Assembly: GCA_046351595.1 (NCBI GenBank) | Contig: JAXLYE010000006.1 | Span: 620,001-684,000, forward strand | Source of the DNA: JAXLYE01 sp046351595 | Lineage (GTDB): Bacteria; Myxococcota_A; Polyangia; Palsa-1104; JAEUJZ01 | Direction of reading: 5' to 3' | DNA length: 64,000 nt | Part shown: in pieces, positions 32,683 to 41,125 of the stretch | Layout of the letters: each line of letters begins with the position of its first letter | How positions within the stretch are numbered: position 1 is the stretch's first letter | Position numbers and translations under genes: made by a program | The notes under the pieces: generated by a model | What the model saw: the letters and a program-made list of their open reading frames with translations, nothing else | Databases searched by the model: none | Told to the model about the DNA's origin: nothing

Positions 32683-33317
32683 GGCGCCTTCTTCCCGCTG
32701 ACGCCGTTGAGGATGAAGTCGAGCAGCGCGTCGATGTGCTGCGCCGCCGGCCCCTCGGCCGGGACCAGCACGCGGCGCATCAGGAGCGACCGGTTCATGC
32801 CCAGCAGCAGCGTCGGCAGCAGCGGCGCCACCTTGGGCCGCACCGCGCGCTGCTTGCGCCCGCGCTCGACCAGGATCTCGTAGCGCTGCAGCAGCTCGCA
32901 CTGCATGGCGCGCGCGTGCTCCTGCGCGACCTTCGAGCCGCTCTCGGCGCTCATGAACATCATGAAGAACTGCCAGTGCTGCTCGAAGTGCGCGAACAGC
33001 ACGGTGTAGAAGGCGCGGAGCTGCGCGCGGAACGGCTTGCCGTCGATCTGGGCCAGGCACTCGTCGGCCTGCTGCAGGATCTCGACGCGCCGCTGCTCGG
33101 CCAGCGCCCGCAAGAGGGCGTCGCGATCCTCGAAGTGGTTGTAGAGCGTGCCGACCGCGACCCCGGCGCGCGCGGCGATGTCGGCCATGTGCGTCGCATG
33201 GACGCCGCGCTCGGCGAAGACCTGCTCGGCGGCGCCCAGGATCTGCTGCGCCGCAGCCTGACGCAGCCGCTCTCGCAGCCTGATTGGTACCGGCGTCTCG
33301 GCTGAATCTGAATTCAT
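32679..33317 (-). CDS. TetR/AcrR-family repressor of the efflux operon
   Basis: 212 residues from ATG 33317 (an in-frame TTG at 33353 is possible). HTH near residues 30-60: MADIAARAGVAVGTLYNHFEDRDALLRAL. The C-terminal ligand domain has aromatic-rich helices (LFAHFEQHWQFFMMFMSAE). It is first in its own operon, and two near-identical palindromes overlap its start and promoter region, so autoregulation with derepression by an efflux substrate is likely. Confidence 0.92.
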   Translation of the reverse strand: MNSDSAETPVPIRLRERLRQAAAQQILGAAEQVFAERGVHATHMADIAARAGVAVGTLYNHFEDRDALLRALAEQRRVEILQQADECLAQIDGKPFRAQLRAFYTVLFAHFEQHWQFFMMFMSAESGSKVAQEHARAMQCELLQRYEILVERGRKQRAVRPKVAPLLPTLLLGMNRSLLMRRVLVPAEGPAAQHIDALLDFILNGVSGKKAP

Positions 33318-33342
33318 TTCCTGAATGGTGAATCTGGATTCA
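33303..33342. promoter_or_regulatory. TetR operator pair
   Basis: TGAATCTGGATTCA at 33329-33342 is a perfect 6-2-6 palindrome. TGAATCTGAATTCA at 33303-33316 is the same with one arm base changed. Starts are 26 bp apart and the second abuts the tetR ATG (33317-33315). Another GATTCAG half-site is at 33357-33363. Spacing and position fit a repressor controlling the minus-strand efflux operon and perhaps the divergent radical SAM gene. Confidence 0.7.
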
Positions 33343-33541
33343 GAGTTCGTCAAGCCGATTCAGGATCCGCCCGGCCCGGCCGGACCGCCGCGGACGGTGG
33401 GCAGCGACGGCGATCCTCGGTCGGACCGGGCAGCAGGCAGGCAGGCGGCATGCCGGGCGCCCGCGCCGGTCCCGCGGCCGGACCGCGACGGCAGAGCCGG
33501 TCGATTCCGCGCCGCCCCGTGCGCCGCATCCTTGGGCTTTG

Positions 33542-33547
33542 TATAAG
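33542..33547 (+). promoter_or_regulatory. -10 box candidate for the radical SAM gene
   Basis: TATAAG in a GC-rich background, 39 bases upstream of GTG 33587; no convincing -35. Its position over the in-frame ATG at 33539 argues against that upstream start. Confidence 0.4.
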
Positions 33548-33586
33548 ATGCCGCTCGTCCCGCGTTCCGTGTCCTTGAGGTGTTTC

Positions 33587-35656
33587 GTGAAGCTCGCGCT
33601 GGTTTATCCGCCCACCTGTGATCCGACGGCGCCGTACCTGGCGGTGCCGATGCTGACCGGCTTCCTGCGCGCCCGCGGCGTCGAGGTGCTGCCGATCGAC
33701 GCCAACATCGAGGCGTTCGACCAGCTGCTCGAGCCCGAGCCGCTGTCCGGGCTGCGCGATCGCATCGAGCACCGCCTGCACGAGCTCGATCGGCGGTCGC
33801 AGCTGGACCACGCGGATCAGCTGCTGTACGCGTCGCTGTGGCAGGCCCGCGGCGACGCCCACGCGGCGCCCCACGGCATCGCGCGCGCCAAGGCGACGCT
33901 GCGCGATCCCGAGCGCTTCTTCGACCCGGCCGAGTACGCGGGCGCGGTCAACACCATCGAGGCGGCGCTGCGCGCGATCTCGGCCGCGCACGCGCCGCTG
34001 CACCTGGACTTCACGGCCTACCGCACGCCGTTCTCGCTGACCACGCCGGCCGAGATCCTGGCCGACGCCGCGCCCGAGCGCGATCCGTTCCACGCCTACA
34101 CCACGGGCACGCTGATCCCGCGGCTGCGCGAGCAGCGGGTCGACGTCGTCGGGCTGTCGGTGTGCTTCCCGGGGCAGCTGCAGCCAGCGCTGGCGATGGC
34201 GCACAAGATCAAGCAGGAGCTGCCGCACGTCCACGTCACCGCCGGCGGGCCGGGCATCACGCAGCTGATGATCCGGCACAAGGGGACGGCGCTCTTGCGC
34301 GCGCTCGGGCCGCTCGATACTGCGGTGGTGTTCGAGGGCGAGCACACGCTGCTCCGGCTGCTCGAGGCGCTGGACCGCAAGGCGCCGCTGCGCGAGCTGC
34401 AGAACGTCGTCGTGCGCGATCCGCTGATGGGCGCGCGCTACCTGTCGGGCCACGGAATGGAGGATCTGACGCAGCTTCCGGCGCCGGACTTCGACGGCCT
34501 GCCGCTCGACCGCTACCTGGCGCCGTTCCTGACGCTGCCGTATGACCCGACGCGCGGCTGCTACTGGGGCAAGTGCACCTTCTGCCACTACGGGCTCGCC
34601 GAGGTCGGGACCGCGAAGTACCGCGAGCGCCAGGTGCCGCAGATGCTCGAGCACCTCTCCGCGCTCAGCGAGAAGTACGGCACGCGCTACTTCTACTTCT
34701 CGCAGGACTCGGTGGCGCCCAAGACGCTGCTCAAGCTGGCCGACGGGCTGATCGAGTCCGGGCTCAAGCTGCGCTGGGCCACGGACTTGAAGCCCGAGAA
34801 GTACCTGACGCCCGAGCGGGCGCAGACGCTGCGCAAGGCGGGCGCGGTGGCGTGCGCGCTCGGGGTCGAGTCGGCGGCGCCGCGGGTGCTGAAGCTGATC
34901 GACAAGGGCGCTCCGGTCGAGACCGTGCGCGACGTGATCACGCGCCTGGGCGACAGCGGCATCGCCGTCGAGGCGATGTGCTTCACCGACTTCCCGACCG
35001 AGACTGCGCCCGAGGCGCTGGCGACGCTGCGCTTCCTCGACGAGCTGCGCGACAACGTGGCGCTGTTCATCGTTGGGCAGTTCGGGCTGACGCACGGCGC
35101 GCTGGTGGCGCAGGCGCCGCAGGACTTCGGCCTCAAGGACACCTGGCAGCTCGAGGGCGACGAGCTGGGCACCGGGCTGTTCTTCGCCGAGCGCGTGCCG
35201 GCCAAGAGCGACGCGGATCGGGCGCGGGTCGAGCGGGCGCTCGATCGGCTGGCCGGCGGCTGGCAGCTGCGCCACTACCCGTGGGCCGGCGCGCTGTCGA
35301 CGGCGCACACGGTCTATTACTACGATCGCATGGGCCGCGAGGTGTTCCGCAAGCTGGCCGCGCAGAAGGGCGAGGCCACGATCTTCGGCCGCCGCGTCGA
35401 GGTCGCGACCGCCCGCTTCTGCCTCGAGGATCTGGAGGACGCGCTTACGCGCGAGGCCGAGATCTGGAGCACGCTCGTGTACGAGCAGCGCCGCGTCTCA
35501 CGCGAGGCCTACCGCGAGCTGGCCGAGCAGACGCCCCCGGTCACGCCGCGGCCCACCCGCTACCGCTTCGTCGCGGGCGAGCCACCGACGCAGGGCCCGG
35601 GCGCGCGCAAGGTCATCGGGCGCCGGCCCTCCGGCTCGGTCAACTCACTCGGCTGA
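33587..35656 (+). CDS. B12-binding-type radical SAM protein
   Basis: 689 residues from GTG 33587, which has a GAGG site seven bases upstream and begins KLALVYPPTC as is usual for this class; an ATG at 33539 overlaps the -10 box. Residues 1-260 resemble a cobalamin-binding Rossmann domain (VDVVGLSVCFPGQ, TAGGPG). The radical SAM cluster motif is RGCYWGKCTFC, with four rather than three residues between the first two Cys, a variant seen in several B12-radical SAM groups. It probably catalyses methylation or rearrangement of an unactivated carbon. No precursor peptide seen. Substrate unknown. Confidence 0.82.
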   Translation: MKLALVYPPTCDPTAPYLAVPMLTGFLRARGVEVLPIDANIEAFDQLLEPEPLSGLRDRIEHRLHELDRRSQLDHADQLLYASLWQARGDAHAAPHGIARAKATLRDPERFFDPAEYAGAVNTIEAALRAISAAHAPLHLDFTAYRTPFSLTTPAEILADAAPERDPFHAYTTGTLIPRLREQRVDVVGLSVCFPGQLQPALAMAHKIKQELPHVHVTAGGPGITQLMIRHKGTALLRALGPLDTAVVFEGEHTLLRLLEALDRKAPLRELQNVVVRDPLMGARYLSGHGMEDLTQLPAPDFDGLPLDRYLAPFLTLPYDPTRGCYWGKCTFCHYGLAEVGTAKYRERQVPQMLEHLSALSEKYGTRYFYFSQDSVAPKTLLKLADGLIESGLKLRWATDLKPEKYLTPERAQTLRKAGAVACALGVESAAPRVLKLIDKGAPVETVRDVITRLGDSGIAVEAMCFTDFPTETAPEALATLRFLDELRDNVALFIVGQFGLTHGALVAQAPQDFGLKDTWQLEGDELGTGLFFAERVPAKSDADRARVERALDRLAGGWQLRHYPWAGALSTAHTVYYYDRMGREVFRKLAAQKGEATIFGRRVEVATARFCLEDLEDALTREAEIWSTLVYEQRRVSREAYRELAEQTPPVTPRPTRYRFVAGEPPTQGPGARKVIGRRPSGSVNSLG

Positions 35657-35690
35657 GCGGCGGGGTCCGCGCGCCGCAGCGCCTGCCCCG

Positions 35691-36092
35691 CTACTGCAGG
35701 ACGAGCTGCGTCTGGATCACGAAGGCCAGGAGCTTGCCGTTCTCGCCGAGGACGCGCGTCTGCCAGGTCATGGTCGTCTTGCCGCGGTGCAGCGGGACGC
35801 ACTCCCCCGTAACCTGCGTGCCCACCTTGGCCGAGGCGAGGAAGTTGGTCTTGGACTCCAGCGTGACCGTGCGCGCGCCGGACGGCATGTTCAGCACGGT
35901 CGCCACCGCGCCGATGGTGTCCGCAAACGCCATGATCGCGCCGCCGTGTAGGATGTCGCCCGCGGTGCAGATCGGCGGGCGGACCTCGAGCGACGCCTTG
36001 ACCAGGTCCGGTGTCGCCTCGGTGAAGTGCATGCCCAGCAGGCCGGGGAACAGGTCGCGCAAGCGCTCGTCGATCAGGGCGGGGATGTCCAT
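35691..36092 (-). CDS. PaaI-like hotdog-fold thioesterase
   Basis: 133 residues from ATG 36092, with AGAGGA six bases before it; longer upstream frames lack a site. The HGGAIMAFADTIGAVAT helix with its catalytic Asp/Glu region, followed by VTLESKTNFLASAKVG and a late TWQTRVLGENGKLLAFVIQTQL, is the PaaI/YdiI hotdog pattern. These enzymes hydrolyse aryl- or acyl-CoA thioesters. Convergent with the radical SAM gene. No CoA-ligase neighbour, so substrate unknown. Confidence 0.85.
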   Translation of the reverse strand: MDIPALIDERLRDLFPGLLGMHFTEATPDLVKASLEVRPPICTAGDILHGGAIMAFADTIGAVATVLNMPSGARTVTLESKTNFLASAKVGTQVTGECVPLHRGKTTMTWQTRVLGENGKLLAFVIQTQLVLQ

Positions 36093-36380
36093 GTGCGTCC
36101 TCTCGTTGGTGGAACCGGTCGCTCCTGTCTGCAGCGATTTCCCGGCGCGATCGAGAGCGATCCCGAGGCCCGGTCCCCCGAGCGCCGCGGCGCACACCGC
36201 CCGCGTCGCAGCGCCGAACCCGCCGGCGCAACGGGCGCCATAAGGGTCTGCCAGGCGCCTCCCTGTTCGTTATTTCGGAAAGCTGCGGTTGGATTAAGCA
36301 CCGGCGAGGCGCCGCGGACAGTCCGTATCCTGAGGGGGTCACGAAGGGGAACCAGACCCTCCATCAAGGAGCGACAGCGT

Positions 36381-37403
36381 ATGAGCGATCTCCTCGCGCA
36401 CCTGCGCGCCGCGCAGCAGGCCCTCTCGCCGCTGGCCCCCGGGTTCTTTCCGCCCGACAGCCCGCCGAACTACACCCCGTACGCCTGCAGCTATCACTGG
36501 TTCCGCGGTCCGGACGGCCGAGCGATCTCGCTGGATGTCATCCGCAGTGATGGCACCGGCCACCTGGGCCTGCGCGTCGTGCGCGAGCGCGCGGACGGAG
36601 GCGTGGACGGGCTGTCCCACATCACGCCGCGGTCCGAGTGGGCCGGCCTGCGCACCGACGGAGAGCTCGGTAAGACTGGCGAGCATGGCGCGCACGGTGA
36701 ACGGCCGCTGCTCGCGCGCGCGCCGCACGCCATCGCCGGCGCCTTCTCCAGCCCGTCCGGCGCGCTGCGCCACGTGCGCTTTGCGCTGACCCTTCACCTG
36801 GAGGCGCCGGGCTTCGGTACGGGGCAGCTGCCGCTGCACCTGGTGCACCCGGTCGCCACCGATTTCCCGCGCGTGCGCTACCGCGGCTTCGTCGAGATCA
36901 ACGACGAGCACCTCGCCATCGACGCGCTCGGATCGATCTCGCTGCACGCCGGCGATCGGCTGCCGCAGTACGCCTACCTGATCACGGTGCCGCAGGCTGG
37001 CGCCGCAGACGTCGCGGATCAGAATCCGGCGCTGCTCCTGGGCGCTGTGCAGGGCGACATGCTGCGCGTGGACGAGGAGCTCCTGGGCGAGCGCAGCCTG
37101 GTCTATGCCTACGGGCGCAACGGCCTGCCGCCGGTCTCGCTGAGCGTCGGCGCGTTCGGCCGTGACAATGACATCCCGCTCGGCCTGGGCAGCCGCATCG
37201 AGCTCCGCGATGTGCGCCCGTTCTTCCACGACTTCCTCGGCGAGCCGACGTGTACCGCCTCGGCGCAGGCGCGCTACGTGCCGGCGCTCGGCGCACCCGT
37301 CGCGCTCGGGCGCGTATTCCTCGACTACCGCGGCGCCCACTTCCTCCGCTTCCTGGGTCCTGTCGACCCGCACGCGGCGACGGGCCAGGGAGGTGCGCGT
37401 TGA
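36381..37403 (+). CDS. unknown protein coupled to a GMC oxidoreductase
   Basis: 340 residues from ATG 36381 with AAGGAG upstream. No signal peptide or TM. Beta-rich segments recur (AISLDVIRSDGTGHLGLRVVRE; PLHLVHPVATDFPRVRYRGFVEIND; VSLSVGAFGRDNDIPLGLGSRIELRDVRPFFHDFLGEP), which suggests a two-domain beta fold. No family recognised. Its stop overlaps the TTG start of the oxidoreductase (TTGA at 37400-37403), so the two proteins are probably made in fixed ratio and act together. Confidence 0.65.
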   Translation: MSDLLAHLRAAQQALSPLAPGFFPPDSPPNYTPYACSYHWFRGPDGRAISLDVIRSDGTGHLGLRVVRERADGGVDGLSHITPRSEWAGLRTDGELGKTGEHGAHGERPLLARAPHAIAGAFSSPSGALRHVRFALTLHLEAPGFGTGQLPLHLVHPVATDFPRVRYRGFVEINDEHLAIDALGSISLHAGDRLPQYAYLITVPQAGAADVADQNPALLLGAVQGDMLRVDEELLGERSLVYAYGRNGLPPVSLSVGAFGRDNDIPLGLGSRIELRDVRPFFHDFLGEPTCTASAQARYVPALGAPVALGRVFLDYRGAHFLRFLGPVDPHAATGQGGAR

Positions 37404-39739
37404 ACGCGGACCGGTTCGACGCCGTCATCATCGGCTCGGGTTTTGGGGGCTCGGTCGCGGCGTGCCGGCTGGCGCAGGCCGGACAGCGTGTCCTCATCCT
37501 CGAGCGCGGCCAGCGCTACCCGCAGGGCAGCTTCCCGCGCAGCTTCAAGGAACGCAGCCGCTGGCTCTACACCGAGCACGAGCAGGGTCTCGTCGACGTC
37601 AAGCCCCTGGTCACCGAGATGATCGCGCTGCAGGCTGCCGGCTACGGCGGCGGCTCGCTGCTTTACAACAACGTCCACATCCGCGCGGCGCCGCAGCTGT
37701 TCAGCCGAGGCTGGCCTGCCGGGTACGACCGCGCGTCTCTGGATCCGTACTACGACCTGGTCGGGTACATGCTGGACATCACCCCGATCTCCGAGACGCA
37801 GCCGCTCGGTCTGCCGCAGCGCACGCAGGCGTTCCGTCAGGCGGCAGAGTCCTTGGGGCGCGAGGCGCAGTTCTTCCTGCCCAACCTCGCGGTGAACTTC
37901 TCGGCGCCCGGAGTGCAGAGCCGGAACAAGTTCGGCGTCGAGCAGCAGGGCTGCACGCACTGCGGCGAGTGCATTGTCGGTTGCAACCGGCACGCCAAGA
38001 ACACCCTGGATCTGAACTACCTCGCCGTCGCAGAGCAGCACGGAGCCGTGGTGCGCACGCGCTGCCAGGCCGAGCGCATCGAGCCCGCGCCCGGCGGCGG
38101 CTACTGGGTGCACTACAGCGACTTCGCCGCGGGCCAAGGGAATGTCAAAGGCAGTGAGAAGCGCCTGGTCTGCGGCCGTAACGTCTTTGTCTGCGCAGGC
38201 GCCGTCAACTCGACCGAGCTTTTGCTGCGCTGCCGCGACGTCTACGGCACGCTGCCTCACCTCAGCGACCGGCTGGGGCACGGCTACTCCGCCAACGGCG
38301 ACTTCCTGGCGTTCGTGTTCCACTCCCTCGCGCCGCTGGGCCCGACGCGCGCTCCGGGGATCACCAGCGCGCTCCTGTTCGACCGCAAGGACGGCAAGCA
38401 CCACACCTGGTTCCTCCTCGAGGACGGCGGCGCGAGCGAGGACCTCGTCCGGATTGGACAGCTGCTCGATCCCAAGCGCTCGCTGCTCGGCACCGGACGG
38501 AGCCTGTGGAGCAACGTGCTGCGCGCGCTGGACGTCCACCTGCACGGGCCGCTGCCCGACGGAGATCTCGAGCGCTGCAGCGTCATCCTGGTGATGGGCA
38601 GGGACTCGGCGACCGGGACCATCGCGCTGGACCCGGCGAGCGGACAGCTGCGGCTGCGCTGGGAGCTGCCGCCCAACCTGCCGCTCTACGACGCGCAGGC
38701 GCGCCTGGCCAGCGACGTCGCCAAGGCGCTCGGCGGCGAGGTCGCCTTCAACCCGCTGTGGAAGCAGCTGCACCAGCCCATCACCATTCACAACCTGGGC
38801 GGCTGCAACATGGCAGACAGCCCGTCAGGCGGCGTCACCGACGGCAACGGCGAGGTCTTCGGCCACCCAGGGCTGTTCGTCCTCGACGGCGCGCGCGTGC
38901 CCGTCGCCATCGGCGCCAACCCCTCGTCCACCATCGCCGCGACGGCCGAGCGCAGCATCGAGGCGGTCATCCGCCGCCTGACCGGCAACCCGCAGTGGCA
39001 GGCCCACGAGCGCAGCCTGGCCCGCCCCATCCTCGAGCCCTTTGACAGAGTCACCGTGCCGGTCGGCGGCACCCCGGAGCCAGTCCACCACATGCTGGGA
39101 CTCACCTTCCAAGAGACCATGCGCGGCTTCTTGTGCAGCGACTTCACCCACGAAGACGACTACAAGGCCGCGGCGCGCCGCGCGCACGGCCGCGGCCAGC
39201 GCGCGGAGTTCACGCTCGACATCACGGCGCCGGATCTGGACGCGTTCCTGATCGAGCGCGATCACACCGCCATCGCCACCGGGACGCTGCACATCCCCGG
39301 ATTCACAGGCCCGCAGGGCGCCCCGGTCACCGCCGGGGTCTTCAACCTGTTCGTCGAGACCGGCGTCGAGAGCGCGCGCAAGATGCTCTACGCGCTGCCG
39401 TTCTACGGAACGGACGGGAACCCCTATCTGCTCGACGGCTGGAAGGACATCCGGGACCACGGCTCCTTTGACGTCTGGGAGTCGACCACGACGCTCTATA
39501 CCACGATCCGCGAGGGCCACGATCGGGACGGAGCCGTGCGCGCGCTGGGGACGCTGCAGATCGATCTGCCGCTGGTGCTGCAGCTCGTCGCATCCATGCA
39601 CGTCACCGGCACGACGAACCCCGCGGAGAAGGCCATGGCCATCGAGCGCGTCGGCAACGCCTTCTTCGGCACCCTGTGGAAGGTCTACGTCAAGCCCCGC
39701 CTGCCGAGCCACCCCCGCAAGCCCGACGCCGCCCACTGA
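37400..39739 (+). CDS. GMC-family flavin oxidoreductase (cholesterol-oxidase-like) with C-terminal extension
   Basis: 779 residues. The TTG start at 37400 is chosen because GGAGG lies six bases before it and the FAD motif VIIGSGFGGSVAA begins at residue 9. Residues 185-203 contain CTHCGECIVGCNRHAKNTL, a Cys cluster found in large GMC oxidoreductases such as mycobacterial ChoD; whether it binds metal is not shown. HNLGGCNM and the late GANPSSTIAATAERSIE are GMC signatures. Residues ~570-775 form an additional beta-rich domain, as in other cholesterol-oxidase-like proteins. Likely oxidises a hydroxylated lipid or sterol. Confidence 0.85.
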   Translation: MNADRFDAVIIGSGFGGSVAACRLAQAGQRVLILERGQRYPQGSFPRSFKERSRWLYTEHEQGLVDVKPLVTEMIALQAAGYGGGSLLYNNVHIRAAPQLFSRGWPAGYDRASLDPYYDLVGYMLDITPISETQPLGLPQRTQAFRQAAESLGREAQFFLPNLAVNFSAPGVQSRNKFGVEQQGCTHCGECIVGCNRHAKNTLDLNYLAVAEQHGAVVRTRCQAERIEPAPGGGYWVHYSDFAAGQGNVKGSEKRLVCGRNVFVCAGAVNSTELLLRCRDVYGTLPHLSDRLGHGYSANGDFLAFVFHSLAPLGPTRAPGITSALLFDRKDGKHHTWFLLEDGGASEDLVRIGQLLDPKRSLLGTGRSLWSNVLRALDVHLHGPLPDGDLERCSVILVMGRDSATGTIALDPASGQLRLRWELPPNLPLYDAQARLASDVAKALGGEVAFNPLWKQLHQPITIHNLGGCNMADSPSGGVTDGNGEVFGHPGLFVLDGARVPVAIGANPSSTIAATAERSIEAVIRRLTGNPQWQAHERSLARPILEPFDRVTVPVGGTPEPVHHMLGLTFQETMRGFLCSDFTHEDDYKAAARRAHGRGQRAEFTLDITAPDLDAFLIERDHTAIATGTLHIPGFTGPQGAPVTAGVFNLFVETGVESARKMLYALPFYGTDGNPYLLDGWKDIRDHGSFDVWESTTTLYTTIREGHDRDGAVRALGTLQIDLPLVLQLVASMHVTGTTNPAEKAMAIERVGNAFFGTLWKVYVKPRLPSHPRKPDAAH

Positions 39740-39801
39740 GCGCGGGGTCCGCTCCTCCCGCAAGCACGTAGGACGCAGCGAACGCCGACTTCGCCTCGGC
39801 A

Positions 39802-39854
39802 TCCAGGAACGTTATTTTCGCGTCCTCACTCGGTACCACCGTTATTGCTGGTGA
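39802..39854. other. att repeat, middle copy (element 1 / element 2 junction)
   Basis: 53 bases identical to 63823-63875. Core CGTTATTGCTGGTGA at 39840-39854, followed by GG as at the left site. Inside the repeat GTTATT occurs twice exactly 30 bases apart (39811 and 39841), and CACC/GGTG flank the central nine bases as an inverted repeat, as expected for recombinase core sites. Confidence 0.85.
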
Positions 39855-39915
39855 GGTCGCTTAGAAATCAGCGACGAGCATTGCGGCCGTCGCGGGTCTT
39901 GGGAACGATTCAGGA

Positions 39916-41034
39916 TTAATTCCCGGGCTTCCCTCGCCTCTCCTCAAGCAGCTTGAGAAGCGCCTTCAGCGTATCATCGTCCCGCGAATGGAGGAGCTCG
40001 TCCCGCGGCCCCAGGGCTCCGATCAACTGAGCCGTGGACGAATTGGCCAGCGCCGACGAGTCGGCGTAGTGGCGGGCCGTCACCGCGAAGCTCGCGTGTC
40101 CCAGCGCAGCGGCAACGGCGCTGGATGTCACGCCCGCGGAAACCGCGAGGCTTGCGTGCAAGCCGCGGAGGCTGTGCGGACATACCCGCAGTACCTCGGC
40201 CCGCTTGCAGATATCGGCGACGCAGCACCACAGCGAGTTCCGCTTGCAGGGCTGCCCGGGCTGTTCGCTGAAGATGAACGCCGTGCGGGGCTTGCCGCGG
40301 CACAAGTCGAGCAGGAACGGCCGCAGCAGATCTGGCACCTCGAGCCGGCGCCGGGCGTTGACCGTCTTGCCCGAGGGCACCCACAGAATCAGGCCCTCAT
40401 CGTCCAGGTCGCGCACCTGCCGGTTCAGGGCTTCGGAGGCGCGCAGGCCGAGCAGCAGACAGGTCAACGCTGCGACGCACAACACCCTCCCCTTCTCCCG
40501 GTATATCGCTACCGCGGCCTCGACGAACCGGCGAGCCTCATCGATCCGGAGCTGCTGCTTCCCACGGTTCACGCGGCCGGCGACCTGGATGCCGGAGAAC
40601 GGATTAGATGTCGCCAGGCCCCGCCGAAGGCACCAGTCGAAGAAGCTGCGAGCGATCAGCAGATCAAAGCGCCTCGTTGCGACCGATGCCGACGGCGACT
40701 TGCTGATCAGCTGCCCGGCGTGGCGTGGCGTCACCTCGGGCACCATGAGCTCGGCGATCGGCGAGAACAACGTCCTCAGCCGCCCTAGCTGGTGCGCGAC
40801 CGTCGCCGGCAGGCACTTGCCCGAGGCGACCTTGTCATCGCTCCACATGCCGAGAGCAGCGCTCACGGTCTGGCCGCTGACCTTCTTCTGGAACTTCGCC
40901 GCGAGGCGCCGCGCGGCTTGTTTGCTGTCGGCAAGGTGGCTCTGCCGCTTGCTGCCTGTAACAACAACGATCCTCCATCTGAGTCCCTCGTGGTAAGGCC
41001 CGAGCACTCGGGCTGGTTCACGTCTCCGCGGCAT
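39916..41034 (-). CDS. tyrosine recombinase 1 (att-proximal)
   Basis: 372 residues from ATG 41034 after a GGAGGG site. The catalytic set is complete: R198 (LGLRASEAL), K223, H287/R290 (CPHSLRGLH), H313 (LGHASF) and the nucleophile Y323 (RHYAD). The N-terminal SAM-like core-binding domain spans ~50-150. It lies 61 bases from the att repeat and is probably the main integrase or one half of a heteromeric pair. It is a paralogue of 41126-42271: shared RVLGPY start, RIDEARR, QVRDLDD and CPHSLRGLH blocks. Confidence 0.93.
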   Translation of the reverse strand: MPRRREPARVLGPYHEGLRWRIVVVTGSKRQSHLADSKQAARRLAAKFQKKVSGQTVSAALGMWSDDKVASGKCLPATVAHQLGRLRTLFSPIAELMVPEVTPRHAGQLISKSPSASVATRRFDLLIARSFFDWCLRRGLATSNPFSGIQVAGRVNRGKQQLRIDEARRFVEAAVAIYREKGRVLCVAALTCLLLGLRASEALNRQVRDLDDEGLILWVPSGKTVNARRRLEVPDLLRPFLLDLCRGKPRTAFIFSEQPGQPCKRNSLWCCVADICKRAEVLRVCPHSLRGLHASLAVSAGVTSSAVAAALGHASFAVTARHYADSSALANSSTAQLIGALGPRDELLHSRDDDTLKALLKLLEERRGKPGN

Positions 41035-41125
41035 GGTCCCTCCAGGTGCGCGGAGTGCTTGCTCTTATGAATACCGAGGCTACCGACGCTCGCCGTCACC
41101 GGAGACGAGCGAAATCGGGACTTGG

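Larger units (their letters stand above)
28269..39854. mobile_element. integrated element 1 (efflux/radical SAM/GMC cargo, no recombinase)
   Basis: Bounded by the core at 28269-28283 and the 53-bp att repeat ending at 39854. It holds eight genes in two divergent blocks: a TetR-EmrB-EmrA-TolC operon, and a radical SAM, thioesterase, unknown and GMC oxidoreductase group. No integrase, transposase or transfer gene is seen, so if mobile it would depend on the recombinases of element 2. Base composition resembles the backbone. Alternative: this is ordinary chromosome, and the 17-bp match at 28269 has another origin. Confidence 0.55.

Noticed and set aside
39740..39915. tRNA gene as integration target
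   Set aside because: No cloverleaf at the repeat; the core instead lies in a protein-coding frame at 63.86 kb.
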